64,000 bases of DNA, taken from positions 153,227 through 217,226 of the forward strand of contig NZ_AXAP01000003.1 in NCBI RefSeq assembly GCF_000472865.1. Reading direction: 5' to 3'. The stretch's first letter is position 1. Each line of letters opens with the position of its first letter. Below are positions 8,372 through 15,403 of this stretch, piece by piece. The notes beneath the pieces were generated by a model, which did not search any database, was not told where the DNA came from, and worked only from the letters and a program-made list of their open reading frames with translations. The position numbers and the translations under genes were made by a program. The DNA comes from Bradyrhizobium elkanii WSM2783. Its GTDB lineage: Bacteria; Pseudomonadota; Alphaproteobacteria; Rhizobiales; Xanthobacteraceae.

Positions 8372-9071
8372 TCGGATTCTGGACGTATCGGAACTCTGGG
8401 CGGGCTACGGCGCCACGCCGATCCTGCAGGGCGTGAGCATGTCGGTGTCCCGCGGCGAGATCGTCGGCGTGATCGGCCGGAACGGCGTCGGCAAGTCGAC
8501 GCTGATGCGGTGCCTGATCGGGCTTCTGGAGACGTGGCGCGGCACGATCACCTTCTTAGGTGAGGATGTGACCCAGTTGCAGGCCGACGCCCGGGCGCGC
8601 GCCGGCTTCGGTTACATCCCGCAGGGACGGGATGTGTTTCCGCAGATGAGCGTCGAGGAAAACCTGCAGGTCGGCGAACTGATCGGCGGACCAGAGGGCA
8701 AGAAGCTGCCGGAGCTCGTCTATGAGTATTTTCCACGATTGAAGGAGCGCCGGCGGCAGGTTGCCGGCACCATGTCCGGAGGCGAGCAACAGCAACTTGC
8801 GATCGGCCGGGCTCTGATCGGAAATCCGACCTTGATGATCCTAGACGAGCCGTCCGAGGGTATCCAGCCGTCGATCGTGCAGCACATTTGCGACGCGCTG
8901 AAATCGTTCCGGGCTGAGCTGGGAATGACGATCGTTTTCGTCGAGCAGAACCTGGATACGATCCTGGAGATCGCCGAGCGCTGCTACATCATGGAAAAAG
9001 GCAAGATCACGCGATCGCTGGCCGGCGAGGACGTCAACGCAGACAATGTCCGCGCGCAACTGCTGTTATGA
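8361..9071 (+). CDS. ABC importer ATPase, LivF/UrtE-like
   Basis: 236 residues: Walker A GRNGVGKST, signature MSGGEQQQLAIGR, Walker B LMILDEPSEGIQPS, H-switch VEQN. LDEPSEGIQPSIVQ is characteristic of the UrtE/LivF side. The ATG at 8361 overlaps the previous ATPase by 11 bp, which supports coupled translation; a TTG 12 bases earlier is possible but less convincing. Completes a full importer (one binding protein, two permeases, two ATPases) inside the amide operon. Confidence 0.87.
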   Translation: MPTDRILDVSELWAGYGATPILQGVSMSVSRGEIVGVIGRNGVGKSTLMRCLIGLLETWRGTITFLGEDVTQLQADARARAGFGYIPQGRDVFPQMSVEENLQVGELIGGPEGKKLPELVYEYFPRLKERRRQVAGTMSGGEQQQLAIGRALIGNPTLMILDEPSEGIQPSIVQHICDALKSFRAELGMTIVFVEQNLDTILEIAERCYIMEKGKITRSLAGEDVNADNVRAQLLL

Positions 9072-9155
9072 GGCTGGCCGCTTTCTTCCAGCAACACGCC
9101 TTGTTGTTCATGAACGGGTCGTTTGAAATCAAAATGATCAGGGAAGGAGACGAAC

Positions 9156-9917
9156 ATGGATTTAGGTCTTAAAGGAGCCAACGTTCTCGTCACGGGCAGC
9201 ACCAAGGGCATCGGCAGGGCGATCGCCGAGACCTTCGCCGCTGAGGGCGCCAATGTCGGAATTTGCGCGCGCAATCAGGCGGACGTGGACAGCACGGTCG
9301 CCGCCCTCAAGGCAAAGGGCGTTGCGGCGTTTGGCGGTTCGGTCGATGTATCCAATGGTGCGGCACTCAAGGCCTGGGTGAGCAACATGGCATCGAAGCT
9401 CGGCGGCATTGATGTCGTCGTCGCCAATGTCAGCGCCCTTTCCATAGGGCAGGACGAGGAAAGCTGGGAGAAGGAATTCTCCACCGACATGATGGGAACG
9501 GTCCGCCTAGTGAATGCCGCGATGCCATATCTGGAAAAGAGCGGCGCTCCTGCGATCGTGACGATCTCCAGCGTGTCGGGACGCGAGGTCGATTTTGCGA
9601 GCGGCCCCTACGGCACTTTCAAGGCGGCGATCATCCACTATACGCAGGGCTTGGCCTACCAACTTGCCGGGAAGGGCATACGGGCCAATTCTGTGTCTCC
9701 GGGCAACACCTATTTCGAGGGCGGTGTCTGGAACATGATCAAGGACAGCAATCCCGAACTGTACAAGAGTGCGCTGGCGCTCAATCCGACAGGACGGATG
9801 GGCACGCCGCAGGAGATGGCGAATGCCGCCGTGTTCCTTGCGAGCCGGGCCGCCAGCTTCATCACGGGAACGAACCTTGTCGTGGACGGTGCCTTGACAC
9901 GAGGTGTCCAGTTCTAG
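9156..9917 (+). CDS. Short-chain dehydrogenase/reductase
   Basis: 253-residue classical SDR. Cofactor motif TGSTKGIGRA (residues about 14-23), the catalytic Ser region VTISSVSG, and YGTFK (Tyr-x-x-x-Lys) are all intact, so it should be a working NAD(P)-dependent oxidoreductase. AAGGAG lies 8 bp before the ATG. It sits 84 bp after the importer and 88 bp before the second amidase, so it may serve the same substrate, for example by oxidising a hydroxyl or reducing a carbonyl on the acid made by the amidases. The substrate is not deducible from sequence. Confidence 0.85.
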   Translation: MDLGLKGANVLVTGSTKGIGRAIAETFAAEGANVGICARNQADVDSTVAALKAKGVAAFGGSVDVSNGAALKAWVSNMASKLGGIDVVVANVSALSIGQDEESWEKEFSTDMMGTVRLVNAAMPYLEKSGAPAIVTISSVSGREVDFASGPYGTFKAAIIHYTQGLAYQLAGKGIRANSVSPGNTYFEGGVWNMIKDSNPELYKSALALNPTGRMGTPQEMANAAVFLASRAASFITGTNLVVDGALTRGVQF

Positions 9918-10005
9918 GCGGAGTTTGAACGCGACATCCTTGCGCTCGATGACGAAGCATATAGCGCCGGCGCGAGCGCATTCCCGATGACAACAGGAAC
10001 TCGAC

Positions 10006-11409
10006 ATGTCTGCGGATCAACTGCACTACAAGTCCATATCTGAACTGTCCGAACTGTTTCGCCGCAAGGAGCTGTTGCCTTCAGAGGTTACTGAAGCAAC
10101 GTTGAACCGTATCGACAAGCTCGATGGAGGCTTGCACGGATATGCCGTCGTCCTCGCGGAGCGGGCCATGGCGCAGGCAAGGAAGCATGACAGCGAGATC
10201 GCCAAGGGCATTTGGCGCGGCCCGCTTCATGGCGTTCCGATCGGTCTGAAGGACCTGTGCTACACGACATTTGCGCCGACGGCGGGCGGCACCAAGGTTC
10301 ATGCGACGTTCGTGCCGTCCTTCAATGCGACGATCGTTGATCGGCTCGAGCGCGCCGGCGCGGTCACGCTCGGAAAGCTCAAGATGACGGAAGGCGCCTA
10401 TACGAGCCATCATCCTGATGATCAGGCCCCGCTCAATCCCTGGAATGCGGATTACTGGGTCGGCTCCTCGTCGACCGGATCGGGTGTCGCCACCTCTGCT
10501 GGGCTCTGCTACGGATCGATCGGAAGCGATACCGGCGGTTCGATCAGGTTTCCATCGGCGACCTGCGGATTGACCGGAATCAAGCCGACATGGGGTCGGG
10601 TCAGTCGATACGGCGTTTTCCCGCTGGCGGACTCGCTCGACCATGTCGGGCCGATGTGTCGAAGCGCTGCGGACGCCGCAGCGATGCTCGGCGTGATCGC
10701 AGGCGCGGATGTCAACGACCCGACGGCTCTGCAGGCTCCCGTTCCGAATTATCTGGCCCGAATCGGCGATGGCGTACGCGGCCTCAGGATTGGCGTGGAT
10801 CGCAAATACACGCAGGACGGAATCGACCCGCAAGTGGTGGCGGCGTTGCTCGAAGCCGAACGCACGCTGGCGGAGCTCGGTGCCGAAATCCGTGGGGTTC
10901 GATTTCCCTCCTACGAGAAACTCGTCAGCCTATGGATCCCGATGTGCTCGGTCGAGACGGCGGAAGCGCACCTGGAGACCTATCCATCACGCAGATCGGA
11001 ATACGGTCCGGACCTTGCGCAGTTGATCGAGCAGGGCAGGTCGGTCAGCGGTGTCGAAATCGCGGCTATTCATCATGAGCGCCTCAAGTTCTGCGGCAGC
11101 CTGGCAGCGTTGTTTGGGGATATCGATCTTTTGCTCATTCCGACGATGCCGGTGCCGATTCCGAGCCTTGCGAAGATGAGTGAATACGGCGCCGATCCGA
11201 ACGTGCTCTTGAGCATCCTGCGCTTCACCGCGGTGTTCGACTTCAGCGGGAGTCCGACGATCACGCTCCCCATGGGTATGGCGTCGGATCGGATGCCGCT
11301 GAGCATGCAGTTGGTCGGCCCGCATCTTTCTGAGGATGTGCTTGCTCGCGCAGCCCATGCGTTCCAGTCGACGACTGACTGGCATACCCTGCGGCCGCCG
11401 ATTGGATGA
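10006..11409 (+). CDS. Amidase (amidase-signature family), second copy
   Basis: 467 residues, clearly paralogous to the amidase at 1928-3328: the catalytic residues fall at the same positions (Lys82 in GLKDL, Ser155 in SSSTGSGVA, Ser179 in GSDTGGSIR), as does the LNPWNADYW segment. The pair therefore comes from duplication of a whole gene and has diverged in the C-terminal substrate region (SYEKLVSLWIPMCSVETAEAHL). It closes the amide locus; after its stop comes the denitrification island. Likely hydrolyses a second amide delivered by the same importer. Confidence 0.9.
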   Translation: MSADQLHYKSISELSELFRRKELLPSEVTEATLNRIDKLDGGLHGYAVVLAERAMAQARKHDSEIAKGIWRGPLHGVPIGLKDLCYTTFAPTAGGTKVHATFVPSFNATIVDRLERAGAVTLGKLKMTEGAYTSHHPDDQAPLNPWNADYWVGSSSTGSGVATSAGLCYGSIGSDTGGSIRFPSATCGLTGIKPTWGRVSRYGVFPLADSLDHVGPMCRSAADAAAMLGVIAGADVNDPTALQAPVPNYLARIGDGVRGLRIGVDRKYTQDGIDPQVVAALLEAERTLAELGAEIRGVRFPSYEKLVSLWIPMCSVETAEAHLETYPSRRSEYGPDLAQLIEQGRSVSGVEIAAIHHERLKFCGSLAALFGDIDLLLIPTMPVPIPSLAKMSEYGADPNVLLSILRFTAVFDFSGSPTITLPMGMASDRMPLSMQLVGPHLSEDVLARAAHAFQSTTDWHTLRPPIG

Positions 11410-11424
11410 CCGTTCGGAGACCGG

Positions 11425-11580
11425 CTACTGGGTCAAGAAAAGCAACGCGGCGATTGCGGCCGACAGTGCAATCGCTGAGACCGTTGCGGTGGTCGACAGG
11501 ACGCCCATGACTCGCAGCGCGCCGGCGAAGATCATGATCAGAGGCGTCGCGGTGACGAGGCCGACCTGCGCGTCGCTCAT
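11425..11580 (-). CDS. Small two-helix membrane protein, function unknown
   Basis: A 51-residue frame starting MSDAQVGLVTATPLIMIFAG on the minus strand. It has two hydrophobic stretches (about 8-28 and 30-50) and ends LLFLTQ. GGAGT lies about 8 bp before the ATG. It diverges from norE and the FNR-type palindrome at 11670-11683 lies about 90 bp upstream of its start, so it may belong to the nitric-oxide regulon. No family recognised. It might be spurious because it is short and in high-GC DNA. Confidence 0.4.
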   Translation of the reverse strand: MSDAQVGLVTATPLIMIFAGALRVMGVLSTTATVSAIALSAAIAALLFLTQ

Positions 11581-11669
11581 GGTTCCAACTCCGATTACCT
11601 GCAATTTGACGCCGTCCGCCTTCGCGCGACCGTGCTGACCGGACCCTACGCGGCAGGCTGTCCCCGTCT

Positions 11670-11683
11670 TTGTCCGGGGACAA
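11670..11683. promoter_or_regulatory. FNR/NnrR-type box upstream of norE
   Basis: TTGTCCGGGGACAA fits TTG-N8-CAA, and the symmetry extends to an 18-bp palindrome, CTTTGTCCGGGGACAAAG (11668-11685). It is centred about 64 bp before the norE start codon. Likely bound by the NnrR-type regulator encoded at 21475-22197 or by a FixK protein. Confidence 0.7.
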
Positions 11684-11740
11684 AGATCGCGGCTCCCGTC
11701 ACCGATAGCGATCCGAGGCAGAACCCCGCCCGGAGGATCC

Positions 11741-12310
11741 ATGTCGGCTCAAGATTGCGAAGTGCAGGAAAGCGGCCTGCTGGCTGAACTCCCCGGCGAC
11801 CCCATGATCTGGGTGCTGATCTTCAGCGAGCTTGCGGTCTTCGGCCTGCTGCTCGGCGCATTCGCCGTCGCCCGCGCCGTCAATCCTGCCATCTTCGCCT
11901 CCGGCCAGGCCGTCCTTGATCCGGGCCTCGCGGCGCTCAACACCTTGGTTCTGGTGACCAGCGGGTGGGCCGCCGCACGTGGAGCGGCAGCTGCTCGCGC
12001 ATGTGCAGCGGCGGCGTGCCGTCGCTGGCTGGGGCTTGCGATCGTGCTCGGAGGCGCATTCGTTGCGATCAAGCTGCTCGAATATGCAGGCGAGATCGCG
12101 GCCGGTGCGGGACTGGAGACCAGCACGTTCTTCACGCTGTACTTCCTGCTGACCGGCTTCCACCTGCTGCACGTCGTGCTCGGCATGGTGATCCTGGCAG
12201 TGGTTCAGCGCGGTGCGGAAGGGGGCGCGGTCGAGACCGGAACGTCGTTCTGGCACATGGTCGACCTGGTCTGGATCCTGATGTTTCCGATCATCTATCT
12301 GGTGCGCTGA
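11741..12310 (+). CDS. norE: NorE, cytochrome oxidase subunit III-like nitric oxide reductase accessory protein
   Basis: 189 residues with five predicted membrane helices and heme-copper oxidase subunit III character: LPGDPMIWVLIFSELAVFGL, GFHLLHVVLGMVIL and FWHMVDLVWILMFPIIYL, the last being the subunit III C-terminus. GGAGG precedes the ATG. NorE and NorF are thought to help assembly or activity of the nitric oxide reductase in the cytoplasmic membrane. It heads the norEFCBQD series, directly behind a palindromic FNR-type box. Confidence 0.9.
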   Translation: MSAQDCEVQESGLLAELPGDPMIWVLIFSELAVFGLLLGAFAVARAVNPAIFASGQAVLDPGLAALNTLVLVTSGWAAARGAAAARACAAAACRRWLGLAIVLGGAFVAIKLLEYAGEIAAGAGLETSTFFTLYFLLTGFHLLHVVLGMVILAVVQRGAEGGAVETGTSFWHMVDLVWILMFPIIYLVR

Positions 12311-12311
12311 A

Positions 12312-12578
12312 ATGATGGCCCGTCATCCGCTCGAAACGACCCTGATCCTCCTGATCGGCCTCGCGATCGCGACGCTGATCGCTTCCCGAAGCGTGCCGAT
12401 TGCATGGCTCGGCAATATCGTCGTGCTCGGGCTCGCGGCCCTGAAGGGGCGATGGATCCTGCTCGACTTCCTCGGACTTCGCTCCGTGCCCGCGATCTGG
12501 CGCGGACTGATCACCGCTTGGGTGCTCGCCGTCGCATCGTTCGCCTGGGCGGCCTCCGTCGCGAGATTGCTGATCTGA
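12312..12578 (+). CDS. norF: NorF-like small membrane protein
   Basis: 88 residues, three hydrophobic segments (about 10-25, 31-50 and 65-87), with ALKGRWILLDFLGLRSVP, a pattern shared with NorF and subunit IV-like proteins next to norE. It begins ATGATG one base after the norE stop, so the two are surely translated together. Its role is thought to be accessory to the NorBC complex. The assignment rests mainly on length, topology and position. Confidence 0.8.
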   Translation: MMARHPLETTLILLIGLAIATLIASRSVPIAWLGNIVVLGLAALKGRWILLDFLGLRSVPAIWRGLITAWVLAVASFAWAASVARLLI

Positions 12579-12598
12579 GGCGTCGAATGTGGCGCTGG

Positions 12599-12612
12599 TT
12601 GCTCCAGCACAA
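12599..12612. promoter_or_regulatory. FNR/FixK-type box upstream of norC
   Basis: TTGCTCCAGCACAA fits TTG-N8-CAA, in the 102-bp gap between norF and norC, centred about 75 bp before the norC ATG. It suggests an independent promoter for norCBQD in addition to the one before norE. Confidence 0.55.
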
Positions 12613-12680
12613 AGAACCGACGGGACTGCTGCGTAGATTGGCCGGGCGCTCGCACCACTCACAACGGGAAAGGATAGGTG

Positions 12681-13133
12681 ATGGCTGAACGCCTCACGAA
12701 AACGGCTGCCCGGAACGTCTTCTACGGGGGATCCGCCTTCTTCTTTGCGATCTTTCTCGGCCTGACGGCCCACAGCCACTACTACATGGTGAACACCTCG
12801 ACCAACGCCTCGACGCTGACGGATTCGGTCGCGCGCGGCAAACATGTCTGGGAGAAGAACTCTTGCATCAACTGCCACACGCTGCTCGGCGAGGGCGCCT
12901 ATTTCGCGCCTGAGGTCGGCAACGTGTGGGATCGTTGGGGCGGCAAGGAAGATCCGGCCGCGGCAAGGGACATCCTGAAGTCGTGGATGCAGTCGCAGCC
13001 GTCAGGCGCGCCGGGCCGGCGGCAGATGCCGCAATTCAACCTGACCGATCAGGAGCTAAACGATCTCGCCGACTTCCTGCAATGGACCAGCACCATCAAG
13101 CGCCAGGACTGGCCACCCAACAAGGCCGGATGA
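12681..13133 (+). CDS. norC: Nitric oxide reductase cytochrome c subunit NorC
   Basis: 150 residues: an uncleaved N-terminal anchor (about 13-36), then a periplasmic cytochrome c domain with Cys62-Ile-Asn-Cys65-His66 and a downstream Met ligand in RRQMPQF. The electron path is pseudoazurin or cytochrome c to NorC to NorB. The ATG at 12681 is preferred to the adjoining GTG at 12678; AAAGGA lies upstream. norB follows after 40 bp. The LLGEGAYFAPEVGNVWDRWG segment is conserved in cNOR NorC proteins. Confidence 0.95.
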   Translation: MAERLTKTAARNVFYGGSAFFFAIFLGLTAHSHYYMVNTSTNASTLTDSVARGKHVWEKNSCINCHTLLGEGAYFAPEVGNVWDRWGGKEDPAAARDILKSWMQSQPSGAPGRRQMPQFNLTDQELNDLADFLQWTSTIKRQDWPPNKAG

Positions 13134-13173
13134 GCACCGCGTCCCGACAGCCCTTCAACAAGAGAGCTTTTCG

Positions 13174-14520
13174 ATGAAATACCAGACCCAAAAAGTCGCG
13201 ATGCTGTATTTCTACGGCGCGCTGACGCTTTTCCTCGCCCAGGTCATCTTCGGCCTGCTCGCCGGCACGATTTACGTCCTGCCGAACACGCTTTCGGTCC
13301 TCCTGCCCTTCAATATCGTCAGGATGATACACACCAACGCGTTGATCGTGTGGTCGCTGATGGGGTTCATGGGCGCGACCTACTACCTGCTGCCGGAGGA
13401 GACCGAGACCGAGCTCTTCAGTCCGCTGCTCGCCAAGATCCAGTTCTGGATGTTCTTCGGCGCCGCGGGCGCCGCGGTCGTCGGCTATCTCTTCCACTAC
13501 CATGAGGGGCGTGAATTCCTCGAGCAGCCCTTCATCATCAAGGTCGGCATCGTCGTCGTCTGCCTGATGTTCCTGTTCAACGTGACGATGACGGCGCTCA
13601 AGGGGCGCAAGACCACGGTGACGAACATCCTGTTGTTCGGCCTGTGGGGCGTTGCGATCTTCTTCCTGTTCGCATTCTACAATCCGGCAAATCTCGCGGT
13701 CGATAAGATGTACTGGTGGTACATCGTGCACCTGTGGGTCGAGGGCGTCTGGGAGCTGATCATGGCCTCCGTGCTCGCCTTCCTGATGATCAAGCTCAAC
13801 GGCATCGACCGCGAGGTGGTCGAGAAGTGGCTCTACGTCATCATCGGCCTGGCGCTGTTCTCGGGCATCCTCGGCACCGGCCACCACTTCTACTGGATCG
13901 GCGCGCCGGGATACTGGCAGTGGATCGGCTCGCTGTTCTCGACGCTGGAGGTCGCGCCCTTCTTCACCATGGTGATCTTCACCGTGCAGATGACCTGGAA
14001 GGCCGGACGCAAGCATCCGAACCGCGCGGCGCTGTTGTGGTCCGTCGGCTGCTCGGTGATGGCGTTCCTCGGCGCCGGCGTGTGGGGCTTCCTGCACACC
14101 CTGTCCTCGGTGAACTATTACACGCACGGCACCCAGGTGACCGCCGCACACGGGCATCTCGCGTTCTTCGGCGCCTATGTGATGCTGAACCTCGCGGTGA
14201 TGGCCTACGCGATCCCGGAGATACGCGGACGCGCGCCGTACAACCAGTGGCTCAGCATGGCAAGCTGCTGGATCATGTGCACGGCGATGCTGACGATGAC
14301 CTTCGCGCTGACCTTCGCCGGCATCGTCCAGGTCCATCTGCAGCGCGTGCTCGGCCAGAGCTACATGGAAGTGCAGGACCAGCTCGCAATGTTCTACTGG
14401 ATCCGTCTCGGCTCCGGCGTGTTCGTCGCGATCTCCGCGCTGATGTTCGTCTGGGCCGTGCTGGTGCCCGGACGTGAGAAGCGGTCCTTCGCCGGCGGAG
14501 CGCTGCAGCCCGCCGAGTAA
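13174..14520 (+). CDS. norB: Nitric oxide reductase large subunit NorB
   Basis: 448 residues, twelve membrane helices, catalytic subunit reducing NO to N2O. Ligands are visible: His in MIHTNALIVW (low-spin heme b), His and Glu in IVHLWVEGVWE and the pair in GTGHHFYW (FeB site), and the two in AAHGHLAFFG (heme b3 and heme b). There is no long N-terminal quinol-oxidising extension, so this is the cytochrome c-dependent cNOR that needs NorC. A strong stem-loop after the stop separates it from norQ. Confidence 0.97.
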   Translation: MKYQTQKVAMLYFYGALTLFLAQVIFGLLAGTIYVLPNTLSVLLPFNIVRMIHTNALIVWSLMGFMGATYYLLPEETETELFSPLLAKIQFWMFFGAAGAAVVGYLFHYHEGREFLEQPFIIKVGIVVVCLMFLFNVTMTALKGRKTTVTNILLFGLWGVAIFFLFAFYNPANLAVDKMYWWYIVHLWVEGVWELIMASVLAFLMIKLNGIDREVVEKWLYVIIGLALFSGILGTGHHFYWIGAPGYWQWIGSLFSTLEVAPFFTMVIFTVQMTWKAGRKHPNRAALLWSVGCSVMAFLGAGVWGFLHTLSSVNYYTHGTQVTAAHGHLAFFGAYVMLNLAVMAYAIPEIRGRAPYNQWLSMASCWIMCTAMLTMTFALTFAGIVQVHLQRVLGQSYMEVQDQLAMFYWIRLGSGVFVAISALMFVWAVLVPGREKRSFAGGALQPAE

Positions 14521-14528
14521 AGCAACGC

Positions 14529-14553
14529 GGCGGCCGCGCGCGTCGCGGCCGCC
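14529..14553 (+). other. Intercistronic stem-loop between norB and norQ
   Basis: GGCGGCCGCG (14529-14538), loop CGCGT and CGCGGCCGCC (14544-14553) form a perfect 10-bp GC stem with no T tract. It may stabilise norCB mRNA or reduce read-through into norQD. Confidence 0.6.
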
Positions 14554-14580
14554 ATTCCCTCGATGTCCCGGAGAACCATC

Positions 14581-15393
14581 ATGAAATCCGTCTTTCAGGC
14601 TGTGGCAGGCCCCGCTTCGGAGATTCCAGCTTATGTGCCGAGCGGAAACGAGTGCGCGCTGTTCGAGCACGCGTGGCGTCACCGCCTGCCGGTGCTGCTG
14701 AAAGGCCCGACCGGCTGCGGCAAGACCCGGTTCGTGGCCCACATGGCCGCACGCCTCGGGATCCCCTTGCATACCGTCGCCTGCCACGATGACCTCACCG
14801 CGGCCGATCTCACCGGCCGCTACCTGCTCAAGGGCGGCGACACGGTCTGGACGGACGGTCCCCTGACCCGGGCGATGCGCGAAGGCGGCATCTGCTATCT
14901 CGACGAGGTGGTGGAAGCCCGCAAGGACGTGACGGTGGTGCTGCATCCATTGACGGACGACCGCCGGATCCTTCCGCTGGAGCGCACCGGCGAGGAGCTT
15001 GTCGCGCCGCCAGGCTTCATGCTGGTCGTCTCCTACAATCCCGGCTACCAGAGTCTGCTGAAGGTATTGAAGCCGTCGACACGGCAACGCTTCGTTGCCA
15101 TCGAGTTCGACTTTCTGCCGCCGGAGCAGGAGATCGCCGTCGTATCGGCGGAAAGCGGGCTTCCGCCGGATCGCGTGCGGGCGCTGGTGCAGCTCGCCGG
15201 ACGTCTGCGCGCGCTCAAGGGACATGACCTGGAGGAGGGTGTCTCGACGCGCCTCATCGTCTACTCCGCCGCCCTCGTCGCGGCCGGTCTTTCCGTCACC
15301 GAGGCCGTCCTCGCCGGCATGATTGAGCCGTTGACTGATGATAGCGACGTCAAGGCCGCGCTGGTGGAGGTCGCACGGGCCGTCATTGGATAG
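14581..15393 (+). CDS. norQ: NorQ, MoxR-type AAA+ ATPase for nitric oxide reductase activation
   Basis: 270 residues with Walker A GPTGCGKT (42-49), Walker B region GGICYLDEVVEA and VSYNPGYQSL as sensor segment, all typical of the NorQ/CbbQ branch of MoxR ATPases. Partner of the VWA protein NorD; the two are needed for active NorBC, probably by inserting the non-heme iron. The ATG at 14581 is chosen because GGAG lies 7 bp upstream; an in-frame start 18 bp earlier overlaps that site. The next gene starts 10 bp after the stop. Confidence 0.93.
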   Translation: MKSVFQAVAGPASEIPAYVPSGNECALFEHAWRHRLPVLLKGPTGCGKTRFVAHMAARLGIPLHTVACHDDLTAADLTGRYLLKGGDTVWTDGPLTRAMREGGICYLDEVVEARKDVTVVLHPLTDDRRILPLERTGEELVAPPGFMLVVSYNPGYQSLLKVLKPSTRQRFVAIEFDFLPPEQEIAVVSAESGLPPDRVRALVQLAGRLRALKGHDLEEGVSTRLIVYSAALVAAGLSVTEAVLAGMIEPLTDDSDVKAALVEVARAVIG

Positions 15394-15403
15394 GTGAGCG
15401 TCG

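Noticed and set aside
9106..9115. GTTCATGAAC palindrome before the SDR gene
   Set aside because: A single 10-bp palindrome without a second copy or promoter elements; such sites occur by chance.
13096..15225. A 709-codon open frame on the minus strand across norB and norQ
   Set aside because: It mirrors genes with full motif sets on the plus strand, has a low-complexity His/Arg/Glu-rich composition typical of antisense frames in high-GC DNA, and no recognisable domain.
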